From contig JAFREQ010000069.1 in NCBI GenBank assembly GCA_025331565.1, positions 1,678,001-1,742,000 of the forward strand: a stretch of DNA of 64,000 nucleotides, read 5' to 3'. Numbering within the stretch: the stretch's first letter is position 1; each line of letters opens with the position of its first letter. Both the position numbers and the translations under genes were made by a program. Positions 39,601 through 50,896 of this stretch are shown one piece after another. The stretch comes from Holacanthus passer. Its lineage: Eukaryota; Chordata; Actinopteri; Pomacanthidae. Below the pieces are notes generated by a model that saw nothing but the letters and a program-made list of their open reading frames with translations, did not search any database and was not told where the DNA came from.

Positions 39601-40152
39601 GACATCCGGCAGGTGCTGCACAGCCAGGCAGATATACGGCACAAGTCTATCCAGCTCCAAAACAACAAAGAGATCTTTGAGAAGATTCTTGCCAGGGAGA
39701 AGTTACTTAGAAAGGGCCCACTGCTCAGGACTCTCTCTTGCCCAGAGCTAGACCAGCTGCCACCATCCCCCAAAGGATATACAATATGGGACTTCACAGG
39801 GTTAGGGGATGAAATGGAAATGCTGGATGTACCCTTTGTACTGATTCTTTTCATTGTGTTTGCCTACATTTTCTTTGGTGGTTTGATTTTGCCATTGTGG
39901 GAAACCGAATTCAAGGGCTTCGACCCGTACTACTTCTGCTTCATCACACTCACTACCATTGGTTTTGGTGACATTGTACCCAATCACCCCAAGTATTTCA
40001 TGCTTACCTCACTCTTCATCATTGTCGGCATGGCCATTATGTCCATGGCTTTCAAGCTGTGTCAAGCACGAATTGTAATCTTGTACCGCCAATTCATCAA
40101 GTTTGTTAGCAGGGGAAATGTGGAGACTTTCAAAAATGAAGAGAATTATTAA
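33675..40152 (+). CDS. kcnk18: two-pore-domain potassium channel TRESK (K2P18.1)
   Basis: It forms a dimeric background potassium channel of the plasma membrane, in mammals in sensory neurons. Three exons, 33675-33903, 34105-34251 and 39317-40152, join in phase to 403 codons and TAA; human TRESK has 384 residues. TM1 is about residues 26-48. Sequons N74 and N78 lie in the extracellular cap. Filters are TVGYG (124-128) and TTIGFGD (338-344). The long TM2-TM3 loop is typical of TRESK, and LLRTLSCPELDQLP in it resembles the human 14-3-3 site around SNSCPEL. I do not see a clear copy of the human calcineurin site PQIIIS. The first exon break precedes the cap and the second splits the first filter codon. 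I chose the ATG at 33675 because the family starts there; an in-frame ATG at 33510 would add 55 unusual residues. Synteny with slc18a2 agrees. Confidence 0.95.
34420..34450. repeat. (AAT)n microsatellite in kcnk18 intron 2
   Basis: A run of AAT units in the first part of the intron. Confidence 0.85.
35960..36180 (+). mobile_element. LINE RT fragment in kcnk18 intron 2
   Basis: The + strand reads LAPQGTVLSPFLFTLYTSDL and, after a frame change, KFSDDSAVVGC, covering the conserved RT motifs around the (mutated) FADD-like box. It is a short piece of the same LINE class as at 4056-4440. Confidence 0.75.
36990..37560 (+). repeat. possible solo LTR, unclassified
   Basis: A TATAAGG box near 37091, a splice-donor-like GGTAAG and a late AATAAA followed by CCTCCTAG near 37530 are arranged as in retroelement LTRs. 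I could not define ends or a target duplication, so this is only a suggestion. Confidence 0.25.
37918..38812 (-). pseudogene. L1-type LINE ORF1 (RNA-binding protein) remnant, antisense in kcnk18 intron 2
   Basis: The - strand starts MSNLKQKNTATQPP and continues with a broken coiled-coil region. From 38367 downward an intact 149-residue frame carries PELERAHHSLFPKPRG, then NIIVCLHWYQDRE, KVLRLNPDFSASLSKKR and LLHPARLRVTF. That is the RRM/CTD core of fish L1 (Tx1-like) ORF1 proteins. Frame changes near 38310-38570 break it from the N-terminal part. ORF2 is not present downstream on this strand. Confidence 0.8.
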
Positions 40153-40424
40153 GTCACCGGGAAAATCTCTGCTTCATGTCCAAAAGTTTTACAAGATCCC
40201 AGTCCTTGTTTTGGCACGGTCCCTAAATGTGAGTCTGTGGAAACTTGTCCGGTGCATTCTTAGTGCTGGCTGTTCAGTTATAAGCATGAGCAAAATGAAA
40301 AGTGTGCATGTGCCAAAAACCCAGTAAAGGAGGATGATATTCATGATTCTCATCAAGAAGAATTTCAAGTGGGAAGGGCAGTTTCTGTTGAAGCATCTTG
40401 TCAAAGCTTGTATTGCTTTGAGAG

Positions 40425-40430
40425 AATAAA
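40425..40430 (+). terminator. candidate polyadenylation signal AATAAA of kcnk18
   Basis: The hexamer lies about 270 bp after the stop codon, in a stretch with no repeat recognised, and would give a short 3' UTR. Confidence 0.5.
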
Positions 40431-40569
40431 TCATCAGTTATGTTTGAAGCTGCATTTTGGGTGTACATCAGCCTTGGTTTGGCGTACACTTTAACACTGG
40501 CTGGCACTTTGTTGGTGTAAGTGGAAAAACCTCAAACCCCAGGGTCTTATTTTTCAAAGCATGCACAGA

Positions 40570-40960
40570 ACAATCACAATCAGAGTCAGAATCAGCTTTA
40601 CCGGTCAAGTATGTGTATACATAAAAAGAATATGACTCATTTTTTCAAAAACCCAAAATATTTAACTACTATAAATAGACAATAGTGCAATGGTGCAGAG
40701 TGCAAAGGGTTCTGAATGAGTGTGTGGGAACTGTCCATACATATATGCAGTGAACAATGACAAATTCGACATATGCAAATAGAGATATAATAATAATAAT
40801 AATAAGAAGAAGAAGAATTGTAGCAGAGGGTGTTGAGAAGGAACATGTGGGCAGTAGGTATCTTGCAATTACAGGTCCACACTCCACGGCTCCAAAGGCA
40901 GAAATATCTGCATGGCTTGAGCAATCATTATGCAGCTTTTACTGATAAAGCATGCCATAT
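40570..40960 (+). repeat. fish retroposon containing a (TAA/AAG)n run
   Basis: It begins with AATCAGAGTCAGAATCAGCT followed by TTTACCGGTCAAGTATGTG, the start of a common teleost repeat. A (TAA)n then (AAG)n run lies at 40788-40817. The open frames with poly-Ile or poly-Tyr here derive from that run. Confidence 0.55.
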
Positions 40961-42119
40961 CTAAGCAAAATTTTGAATGTTTACTTCAGTAACCACAGAA
41001 TCAGGGTCTATATCTGGATACAACACAGTGACAGTTGACAGCTTGGAGCTCAACAAATATTTTATCATGAAGACAGAGTTATGGAACCCTCTCAGCTGTG
41101 TTAGTCTTTTATTTGGACACCTTTGGTCAACCACTTCCTTCTGTATTTAATGGACATGGTCTATGTTATGCTTGAGACTTTAAGAGAGGAAGTGACTTTA
41201 AGACAGAAATCTGAAAAGAAGAGTGAAAGGAAGAGCAGGAAGGACAATACAAATTTCCCAGTGGTTTCCATTTTTATCTTGTCTAATTGACTTTATCAGG
41301 ATGACTTATTAACTACAGTCACCATGTTGTCTGGAGTAGATGAATATGTTTAGACTTTGCCTTACATGGCTTCACAGAAATACAATCTGAGCTGAAGAAG
41401 CTTCTCAGATGAAGTGAAACATCTTCAAGAACCTACAACCAAGTCCAGTTGCCTTTGATTTAACTTGTACTAGAAATACACTCGTTCTCCAGTTTTACTG
41501 GTTATAGGGAGTGGTTCACAAAGCAGATGAATAAACCTGCTAGCATCAAGTAATACTGGGCTTCACATATGTGTGTGTTTTATGTATATAAGAGCAGTGC
41601 TTTGCTCTTAAATACATTCCTTAAGTTTCTGTGTATAACCAATAAATCACCATATCAATCAAATCATTAAAAATCAAGCCTATTCCTGACAGATAAGCCT
41701 GAGCTGATCTGTTTGTGTACTGCTTACTCTGATATACACATGAACCCACAGGCTGCCCTAAACTCCATATGTTATATGAAAGTTAGAGTAGATTAGAAAA
41801 CAACTTCTAAAATGCCACGCCACATGGAAGCATTGATGCTGGCAGTACTACTGTGTGAAATTGGCTCCAGCAAAAGTACCAAACAAGCAAAAGTTCAAAC
41901 TAGCAGATCTGTAGGACATGTGACACGTGTGTGTGTGTGTGCGCTTTTCATAGATCAAAACACTGTGTACAATAATTCAGATTACAGAGTTGCAATTTCT
42001 AAACCAACCCTTTACCAACTCCATTATCTTTTTTTCAAAGCATCAACAATAGCAACAGCTCTGACTTTCTAGTTAACAAAACACCACCACCAGTTCTGTT
42101 AATGGATTGAAATGGGTAC
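40961..42119. other. intergenic stretch with a Penelope-like end fragment
   Basis: Apart from the fragment at 41385-41465 I recognise nothing. A short GT run lies at about 41930-41942. Confidence 0.4.
41385..41465 (+). repeat. end fragment of a Penelope-like retroelement
   Basis: GAGCTGAAGAAGCTTCTCAG followed by TGAAACATCTTCAAGAACCT is the terminal sequence of fish Penelope-like elements. The same beginning occurs at the end of the longer element at 49960-50896. Confidence 0.6.
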
Positions 42120-42321
42120 CACAAATTTTCGAATTAAAGTATATCCCAAACCATCTCAGTTGTGTTCAGGTCAGGAGGCCAGGTCACCTGTTGCAGCACT
42201 CCATCACTTTCCTTCTTGATGAAATAACCCTTACATAGCCCAAAGGATGTGTTTGTGGTCATTGTCCTGTTGAAAAACAAATTATGGTCCTGTATATTAT
42301 ATATTGACTGCTACTGTATAT
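42120..42321 (-). mobile_element. Tc1-like transposase fragment, - strand
   Basis: It matches 55940-56133 closely, where the same family encodes the C-terminal DLNTTEMVWDELDRRVKEK motif. Here only the interior part remains and it carries deletions. Confidence 0.7.
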
Positions 42322-42323
42322 TA

Positions 42324-43338
42324 CATTTTTTCTCCATTTTTCTCCAACATAATTGAATTTCTCATTCATTTCATCAAATAGCAAATGTCTCAATGTCTCA
42401 GTACATCTTTGCAAATGATAAAGTACAGGTAGCCTACATTTAGCACAACTTCCAAGTGAATAGATCTTGTTGATCTAAACTGATTGTTGATTCTCAGTCT
42501 AATGGTTGTTCTCTCCAAAACATGTCAGCATCATTTCATTGTATAAGTCATCACATGCACAAGAGTCTGTTCAATTGTCAAAATTAGTCAAGAACATAAT
42601 ATCATAATACCATAATACCATAACAACATACCATGAATACCACACACACACACATATATATATGGTATTCATATAATTTTCCTTGTTTTTTGTTTCTGTG
42701 TTTATATTACAGTATATTATGCTGTATACTTTTTCTTTTTACTCTGATGTGTGGAAGTTACTTTATATGTGTGAATAATAATGGTTACAGTATCCTTGGC
42801 AGTATGAGTGCAATGTGTGATGTCAAACCTTGGAGGCTACTCTGACCGTAACATCCTATTTTTTTTTCAGTTTTATACACAAATTGTATTGTAGAAAATT
42901 GTGCATTTACCTTTTGTCTTTATATTCATTTAAATATGCAGAGCGGTCTGTTAGCTAGGCAAAAAGAAACTAGTACAGTAACCATTGTCAATGAAGGACT
43001 GGACTAAGACTGAGAGCTGGACATGAGGGATATTTCAATGGTCCTCTGCCATAGTGACAAAACATCTAAACATTTTGACTTGCAGTGCTACACAATGCCA
43101 AAGAGACAATGCATTTTGGGTTAGGGTTAGGGTTAGGGGGTTAGGGACTATTAATATGGGAAAGGAATTTAGTTTTGAAGCATGAATGAACAGTTTTGAG
43201 AGAGATATGAGCGTTTGCAAGTGAGCTATGGTGTTTTGCTGAACTGTAAGACTGTTTTGCCAAATGTTCTTCCACATGTTAATCTTAGAGTTTTGAGTTT
43301 TGTTTCAAGAAATGAGCCAAACCAATGGAAAAAAACTG
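42324..43338. mobile_element. TA-target DNA transposon (MITE-like), copy A
   Basis: This 1015-bp copy starts CATTTTTTCTCC and ends AAAAACTG, flanked by TA on both sides. Its left end has lost much of the long inverted repeat kept by copy B at 51799-53033, but its interior is largely the same. The exact empty target is visible at 56134-56135. It contains a telomere-like stretch not present in copy B. CAGT ends with a TA duplication fit the Tc1/mariner superfamily; no transposase is coded. Confidence 0.85.
43118..43146 (+). repeat. interstitial telomere-like (TTAGGG) repeat
   Basis: Three consecutive GGGTTA units, then GGGGGTTAGGG. The related element at 51799-53033 has GGGGGCACTGACT at the corresponding place, so the telomere-like units are private to this copy. 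Confidence 0.85.
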
Positions 43339-43340
43339 TA

Positions 43341-43797
43341 ATGAATTAATTTAGAAAAGAAGATTTTAGAATCAGAATCACAATCAGCCTACTTATATAC
43401 TATATACAATTAGTATGTAGTGTAGAATGGGGACACAGCATAAGATGATAGACATTATAGCTGATAAAGTTAAGAATGTTGCCATGTTGACACAAGCATT
43501 TAGAATTCAAAGCACTAGTGTGCCAAACACAGCCTGTTGAGATGGTGAAAAATGTCTTGGAAAGTAGCAATAACACATTAGAATAAATACACAATTAAAA
43601 GGTTAATATCCCGCATTGATGATTTTATTGAATATTAGCGGTGGCAAGTAAAAACAATCAAGCTTAAGAATGGTGTCTTTTAGAGTGTTTAATAATTATT
43701 ATTAAATTATTATATTATTATGTTGAATAATTTGGTTTAAAACCTCTAGCAATATGTCTGATCGTATGAGCTATAAAATTGTAATGGTACTACTATA
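43341..43797. repeat. duplicated 457-bp block, left copy
   Basis: It is about 99 percent identical by eye to 56136-56592, including identical 64-residue antisense open frames that I do not regard as genes. It contains AGAATCAGAATCACAATCAG, so the block may itself derive from a retroposon family. Confidence 0.85.
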
Positions 43798-44000
43798 TGT
43801 AGCGAATGTGTAATTGTAATAGGTTTATATTTCACCAAAATCCTGTTTCATGTTTGTTCATACCTTGTTGTTGTTGTTTTGTGTTTATACTTGTTTCAAT
43901 ATTTATTTTTAGGAGCTTTTATTTTGATAAGGTGTATTTTTGTTGTGTGACCTTCGACCTTTCAGTGACGTCACACCCTGTAGACTTGTGCTACCCTCCC

Positions 44001-44352
44001 CAATCGTTTTCTGGACGCCGTGAGGAGAGGTGAGCATTACGGGTGTTCCTGTTTATAAAGTTGTTGTTATAAAATGCTGGCACATTTATTTTGAAGTTTG
44101 TGTTTATTCATTTATTTTATCAGTGCAGCACTTTTATGTAGCATGCTAAGTTACTGATGTCAAGTTAAACTAAAGGAGCACGGCGGCAGTTTTTCACGCA
44201 GGTTGTTGTATTGTTCCCTTGTTTTTAAAGGTGTGGCTGTGGAAAGCTGGTTAAGAGAACTTGCTGTATTGATTTTATGTTTTGCACAGGTATATGAGCT
44301 CCCTTTGTGTTGTTTTTATTTCAATCATTTTCTGGATGCTGTGAGGAGAGGT
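44001..44352 (+). repeat. internal repeat in the 5' LTR region
   Basis: The 30-bp word beginning CAATCGTTTTCTGGACGCCG at 44001 recurs at 44322 with three changes, so about 320 bp of the LTR region is bracketed by direct repeats. The stretch 44073-44320 matches 51398-51645 in the 3' region, and a shorter match (GTGGAAAGCTGGTTAAGAGA) also occurs at 53088. The 3' side is therefore a rearranged, not simple, copy. Confidence 0.65.
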
Positions 44353-44656
44353 GCTGTGACCTGGATACACGCTGCTTCAGACTGGTTCATCATTGTTCCT
44401 GGAACTGTGGATCAACGCCAGTTTGGTCACTGCAGGTTGCTACATATTACAGGGTTACATTACTGAACTTTTTGATATTTAATTAAAGTAATACAAGGAA
44501 AGGTTATCAAATTTAAAGACTCAAAAAAAAAAACATTTAAAAACTGGCACTTTGATACCTGGTAATTTTGAGTTGTTTTGTATTTCTTGCCTTGAGGGTA
44601 AATTTGCTATTTCAAAATATTTTCCTGTGTTCAGCTAAAATATATGAGGTTGAAAA

Positions 44657-45925
44657 ATGACCCATGTAATGGAAAAAATGGATGAGGACAAGGTTTCAGC
44701 TAACAATTTTGGTTTTGGCATTGGAAGGGGGAAATTCATCAGTGACTTACCCTATACTCCTGTCCAAGGTGCAGATCATGTAGATTCACCAGCTTTTTGT
44801 TCTACTCGCATGCCTGTTAATTCAGCCTCTTGTTCTAGTCAGGGGGTTACACTTTCAAGTCTTCCAGATACAACTGATCCAACCCTAAATGATTTGATAA
44901 CCCATATTGCCCAGCAAGTAGGACAGTCTTTAAAAGAGCAGTTGAGAAGTGAGCGTGAAGAAAGAGGGGTAAGTGGTGCACAAGCTCAGAGCAGTGCAGG
45001 CCAGTTACCCAGTGGTGCCACCTACCTCAACCTGACTGGTGCAAAGCTAGTCCTACAGTCAGACGTGAGAGAGCCTCCAGTCTTCAGGGGAGATGGGTCT
45101 GACAAGAACACTGTGAGTGGCAAGAGTTGATGGAAGTGTATTTCAGAAAGCGAGCTACACCCCTGAAAGAACAGCACATTGAGATAATGTCTTAAGCTAA
45201 TGGGCAAGGCTAAGGATATAGTGAGGATAACTTTCAGCCCGTCCATGAAACCTCAAGAAAATCCAACAATCATTTATGACATCCTCAGACAACATTTCAG
45301 TGAGATGACCTACTCGTATATGCCCATGGCTGATTTTTACAATGCAGTTCCAGTGGCAGTACTTAACAAGGCAGTTGACACAGCAGAGGAAGGCTTGAAA
45401 AGGCTAGGACGACATATGGAAGACCCCTGCCAAGAAGCAGCCATGATGTTCGTTAAACACTGCCCAGATCCTACCCTTGTTGCTGTCTTTAAGTTCAAAG
45501 CACCAGATAGGTGGACAGCCAGTGAGATTCAGGAGCACATCGATCGCCACCAAACTGAAATGAAACAGGCGCTCTCCAAATCAAAGCGCCTCAAGCCTCT
45601 GACAGTTCATGCCCAGACTCCAGCACTGGAAGATCCAGGGACAACATGCCACTCAGTAGAGTCACCTGTGCAGGGCGAGAGTAGTGCAACATCCAGACCC
45701 TCTTGTAACGATAACTGCCTTAAAACATTAGTCAGCCTTTTTGACTGTGCATTATCGCAGAACAACCAAGCTGCACACAAGCCAGCCCCCTCTGATCAGT
45801 TTCAGTAAAAAGATCCTGTAGAGTCTGCCAATCTCTGGAGCACTCCACCCTTGCACACTGCAGGCAGAAACGCCTGTGTTTAGTATACTTTGAGCCAAAT
45901 CATATTAAGAAAGACTGTCCCAATT
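44657..45925 (+). pseudogene. gypsy gag remnant
   Basis: The first part is open at 44657-45130 and contains REPPVFRGDGSDK, a gag signature of this gypsy group. After a frame change and a stop near 45190 it continues at 45200-45808 with the capsid-like region (MPMADFYNAVPVAVLNKAVD). Near 45855-45925 a degraded zinc knuckle can be seen (PNHIKKDCP). At least two lesions separate the parts. Confidence 0.75.
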
Positions 45926-45995
45926 GCCAGCCTAGCCGAGGTCAGCAGGTCTCCCAGTCACAAAACACCCAGCCTTTAAACTAGCTGGCCCGCAT

Positions 45996-47550
45996 TTGGT
46001 GGGGGGATGTGTGGGCACCAAAGAAACCCCTGGCATTGACATTGAACAACAGTACATAAAAGCATGTGCAGCAGCACCAGCTGGCGTCAAAGTAATAGTA
46101 CAGAACACACAGAGAGTGGGTCCATTTGATGAACTGTTTTACACCCCTGTCAACATAAACAACACATTTCAGGTGCAGGGGATGCTTGATTCTGGTTCTA
46201 TGGCCTGCACATTCAGCGAGCAAACAGAACTAAAGATGTTGAGTGAGAACATACTCTCAGCACCCATTCCCCTCACACAGGAGGTTGTGCTAGTAGGTTG
46301 TGGAGGGACATTGAGCAAACCAAAATGCATGTATGAGGTGGAAATGAAACTGTATGGACAAAGTTGCTTTGTGCCTGTTCTCATGGTGCCTGGCCAACGT
46401 GATGACCTGATCATAGGAACAAATGTCATCAGATTCCTCATGCATCAGTTGAAAGTAACTAACAACTATTGGCATCTTGTTTCCAGTGGCAGTATTCTCC
46501 TGGGGTGCGAGCAGTTCCTCAACCTCTTGGCAAACTCATCCCAGTGGAGAGGTGATGAGCTTCCAGACATGATCAGGACTGTCAAGCTTCGGCAGTCAGT
46601 CACCTTGTTGGTGAAGCAAGAACATCTGGTTTGGGGGAAACTGCCTAATAATGTCCCTATGTCACCTGGCAGTACAGTAATTGTTGAGCCCACTTCCTCC
46701 AAGGCCATGCCTCGTAACATCATGGTCGGCCGTGTCATCACACCATTGTGGGGTGACAGATGGATTCCTATGAAAGTTACTAACCCGACAGACAAACCCA
46801 TTACCTTGAATAGAAACAGTAAGTTGGCAGATGTGTCTCTCTGTCTGGCCGTGGAGGACTTTGAGGTTTTCCAGGGCACCAACCAATCTGAGAGAACCAA
46901 ACAAGAGGAAAAACATGATAATGCCAAGCCTGGAGATCTGAAACAGCGACTACAACAGTTGGGCTGTCTGATATTGATATCGACCAGTGCCACACTGACT
47001 AAGTGGGGAAGGAGAAGCTGGTTGAACTGCTTGAGAAATACGATGACATCTTCTCCAAACATGCATTAGACCGTGGCGAAGCAAAAGGCTTCACACATCG
47101 CATCAGACTCACTGATGAAAGACCATTCCGCCTCCCCTATCGGCGCGTACCACCAGCACATTACCAGAAACTATGGCAGGTACTGTCTGAAATGGAAGAG
47201 CAGGAGATGATAAGAAAATCAGCGAGTGACTATGCCTCACCCCTCGTGCTTGTGTGGAAAAAGGATGGCAGTTTGAGACTCTGCACAGACTTTCAGGTGG
47301 CTAAATGCGAGGATCCTCAAGGATGCGCACCCGCTACCACACCAGTCAGACTGTTTGGCCGCTTTGGGTGGAAACACCTACTTCAGCACAATGGACTTGA
47401 CCTCTGGATTTTATAACATCCCAATGGCAGAGGAGGAAGTACATTGCATTTACAACTCCTATGGGGTTGTATGAGTACAACAAGATGCCACAGGGTTTGT
47501 GTAACAGTCCTGCCTCCTTTATGCGCATGATGCTCAGCATATTATCTGAA
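45996..47550 (+). pseudogene. gypsy protease and 5' half of reverse transcriptase, broken
   Basis: An open stretch at 45996-47069 carries the aspartic protease active site LDSGS at about 46185-46199. A shifted frame from 47003 begins the RT domain (PYRRVPPAHYQKL, then MIRKSASDYASPLVLVWKK). Frame changes near 47300 and 47450 interrupt the motifs STMDLTSGFYNIPMAEEE and KMPQGLCNSPASF. The domain stops just before the YLDD box, where another element has inserted. Confidence 0.8.
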
Positions 47551-47571
47551 TTTCAGCAGTCTGTTGTGCTA

Positions 47572-49111
47572 CACAGTAAAAAATGGGGTGTCAATTTTTC
47601 AGAGTCAACCTATTTTAACCTAGATAGAGTATTCACAACTATATGGAGAGTAAACCCACTCTAAGAGTAGAGTTGAAAGTCAGTGTACAATTCTGCAGAC
47701 ATGCAGTGAAAAGTTCAACTCTGCAGAGTGATGATTACGTGCCAGTCTGCCTGATGTCTTGAATGCTGTGCCGGCACATGCAATGGGAGTTGTCTGGAGT
47801 CGGGTAAGTAACGTTAACATTCCTGTGTCTGCAACATCGTTTAATAATTGTTTTTCAACTAAACACGGTTTTATAGTTTCATAGATGTCGACTGAGGACA
47901 TGTCAACATAGATCTCTCTGTTGGATGACACTGTCGAGTAGCTACGTGCAACATACATACAACTAGCAGCTAACTTGCTAGCAGTTCATAAGTTCGACAT
48001 GTTCTCATTGTGTTAAGATGCACCTGCAGTATGTAACTACGTATTTTTTCTGAGTGCCGGTGAGACTTAAATACACGCTGCCTGCCTTATGGCAAAGTTA
48101 TATCTTATTATTTATGAGTATACTAATTGTAATCGCTAATTAGCTTGAAGCATATACCACCACGGCATAGTGAGAATTGCCGTGGTTGTCCCCCTGTGTG
48201 GCCTCAATACCCGACGACTCAACGGTCAGTTTGTCCCTTTTCTGAAGTGGCCAAAGTGGTGCCTAAGATTACACAGACAGCGGTGCTTCTTTACACAGCG
48301 CCACAGCCATTGCGTAAAATAAAATTGTGAAGTGGTGTTTATGCGCAGCGAGACACGCTCACCCATAAAGCGACAAGGAGTGCTTGAGTATAATGTACGT
48401 TTACAGCAGGTAGTGAGCCGCCAAGAGAGAGAGAGTTCAGAATGATAGTATCTTCAGATGTTACTGAGCATGATGATGATGATGATAGAGAAGCATCTGT
48501 GCATTAGGGAAAACAAACAAAACAGAAGCATATTAAATGTAACTATTATTACTCCCATCCCAACCTTAAAGTTTAACATGAACACATATGTGACACATAT
48601 GTTGACAATCTGCAGTATCCCAGGCCTTTTGACATACAAATGTCATGTGGAGTGAATGACACAACTCTCTTTGTTGTCCCATATTGCTTTATCTGGTGAT
48701 CATTATATCAAGTTATTACTGTAACCTTGTTTGTTGTTTATTTCCATTTCATAGGTTAGATCACAGCAATTCAGTAATATATATATATAATATATATATA
48801 TATATAGCATTATAGTAAAATAGCATCATATCACCTAGATGTGAAAAATAACTCTATTAAATAAATTTGGAGTAAAATTAGCTCTATAAAGTGTAATCAT
48901 ATTACTCTGAACAGTGTGAACAAACCTCAGTGTTAAATATTAATATACACATTTCATTGTTAATTTTGACACTGAATTGAGTAGAAGTAACTCTGAAAAT
49001 TTGACACTGGCCATAGAGTAAGTTTTACTCTAATTTTGAGTGGGACCAAATGTTATCTGAAACAGAGTTGAATTAAACTCTCTAAGGGCACAGACACAGT
49101 TTTTTACTGTG
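47572..49111. mobile_element. non-autonomous DNA transposon inserted at the RT catalytic box
   Basis: The 1540-bp segment has perfect 12-bp inverted ends, CACAGTAAAAAA and TTTTTTACTGTG, and is flanked by TA at 47570-47571 and 49112-49113. Removing it with one TA restores the local reading into the RT catalytic box. The right third is rich in ACTCTG/GAGTAA words; a (TA)n run lies at 48778-48806. No transposase was recognised, so the superfamily is undecided. Confidence 0.8.
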
Positions 49112-49958
49112 TACCTTGATGATGTACTCATGTTTGCTGCAACTGAAGACGAGGCTCTGAGGAGGTTGGAAGTCGTTTTCCAGAGGCTACGACTCCATAA
49201 CCTTAAACTGAGTCCCATGAAATGCCACTTGATGAGATCCTCAGTCAAGTTTCTGGGTCATGTTATAGATGTGAAGGAGTGGCTGTTGACCCAGCAAAAA
49301 TTGAGGCCATAACAAAGATGTCAAAAGCAGACCTGATGGAGGATGATGGCTGCACACCATCAGTGAAAAGGATAAAATCCTTCCTTGGGATGTTTTTTTA
49401 TTATCAACACTTCATCCCCAACTGCTCCTCCATGGCCAAACCATTGTTTGCTCTCACTGCTGGACAAAAGAAAGGTGGGAAGATCAAGTCAAGTTCCAAC
49501 ACTGGTTCCTACAGGAAGCTCAGACCCTCTGATTGGATAGACGAATGTGATGCGGTCCTGAGAAGCCTGAAAGAGAGTCTGTTGAACTGCGTCATCCTTT
49601 CACACCCAGCCTCTGTTTCTCTCCATTGATGCTTCATTGGATGGTCTCAGGGCTGTGTTGTCACAAATACCAGCAGGCAAGGAAAAAGCACGCCCCATTG
49701 CATTTGCTAGCAAAACTCTGAGCAGTTCTCAAAAGAAATGCCCAGCTCACAGGCTTGCGTTTTTAGCTTTAAAGTGGAGTGTGTGTTCAGCCATTGGTTA
49801 AGAGGCCATTCTTTTACTGTGTGGACTGATAACAATCCTCTTACCTACATTATGACAAAACCCAAGCTCGACGCGTGTGAGCAACGCTGGGTGTCCAAGC
49901 TCGCTCCTTACACATTCGATCTGAAACACATACCTGCCACCAAGAATGTAATGCTTGG
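49112..49958 (+). pseudogene. gypsy reverse transcriptase 3' half and RNase H, broken
   Basis: It opens with the YLDD catalytic box at 49112-49123, continues with LEVVFQRLRLHNLKLSPMKC and the thumb region (IKSFLGMFFYYQHFIPNCSS), then a damaged RNase H (near 49625) and FTVWTDNNPLTYIMTKPKLD. It ends at LKHIPATKN, where the Penelope-like element starts. Frame changes occur near 49250 and 49620-49740. Confidence 0.8.
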
Positions 49959-49959
49959 A

Positions 49960-50896
49960 GTCATCAGAACCCTGCACCACCGAGCAGAGAACATCCCCAC
50001 AAGTGAACAGGCCCAAGAGAAGGAGCGGAAGCACTTGAGGAATGCACTCAAAGCGTGTGGATACCCCAACTGGACCTTTGTGAAAACAGCCACAAAATCC
50101 AGGAAGAGTGTCGATGCCACAGGGGAAGAGGAGAAGAAGAACAGACGCAACAACATTGTCATATTATTATTGCAAATTTCCCCACTGTGGGACGAATAAA
50201 GGTTTATCTTATCTTATACCCTACATGTCTGGAGTATCTGAGAAACTCTGGAGGATCTTTAACAAACATCGCATCCCGGTCTTCTTCAAACCAAGCAACA
50301 CGCTCAGACAGAAACTGGTCCACCCCAAAGACCCTACGCCGAAACACAAGAAAAGCAACCTAGTGTACGCTGTCCAATGCAGTGAGGACTGTGCAGATTT
50401 ATACATAGGAGAAACCAAACAACCACTCAACAAACGGATGGCTCAACACAGGAGGGCCAACACCACAGGCCAAGACTCAGCAGTTTTCCTCCACCTCAAG
50501 GAAAAGAGACACTCTTTCGACGACAACAATGTACACATTTTGGACAGGGAAGATAGGTGGTTTGAAAGAGGAGTGAAAGAGGCCATCTACGTCAGAGTAG
50601 AGAAGCCATCACTCAACAGAGGAGGAGGCCTCAGACATCACCTGTCTCCCACTTACAATGCTGTTCTTTCATCTCTTCCCAGGAGAGTAAACAACCACTT
50701 GACCTCATGTGACAGTGTTAATGGTCATTCACACTTGGCATCAGGTGACTCCCAAACGACTCTCAACGACCGTCGTTGAACACCCAGGAGCACCCGCATA
50801 CTAAGTGGTATCAATGACGCAGTTAACGACTCCACAGAGGTATAAGTACCTGGGTCTCTGTACCAGTCAGTCAGAACTGAAGAAGCTTCTCGGATC
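49960..50896 (+). mobile_element. Penelope-like retroelement, 5'-truncated, with GIY-YIG endonuclease
   Basis: The start, GVIRTLHHRAENIP and NALKACGYPNWTF, is the end of a Penelope-type RT. The frame from 50219 continues IPVFFKPSNTLRQKL, then NLVYAVQC with DLYIGETKQPLNKRMAQH, the GIY-YIG endonuclease core, and GGGLRHHLSPTYNAVL. A 46-bp LINE tail at 50172-50217 splits the two parts. The 3' end, GAACTGAAGAAGCTTCTCGG, is the usual terminus. It has replaced the zinc-binding and catalytic core of the gypsy integrase. Confidence 0.85.
50172..50217 (+). repeat. 46-bp LINE/SINE 3' tail inserted in the Penelope-like element
   Basis: GCAAATTTCCCCACTGTGGG followed by ACGAATAAAGG and CTTATCTTA interrupts the Penelope frame. 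The same 46 bases occur at 57533-57579 inside a hAT element. Confidence 0.8.

Noticed and set aside
40669..40887. Poly-Ile/poly-Tyr antisense frames
   Set aside because: They are translations of a (TAA)n/(AAG)n microsatellite within a retroposon.
43400..43594. 64-residue antisense frame repeated identically at 56195-56389
   Set aside because: The identity reflects the recent block duplication, not selection on a protein; the frame has no family resemblance.
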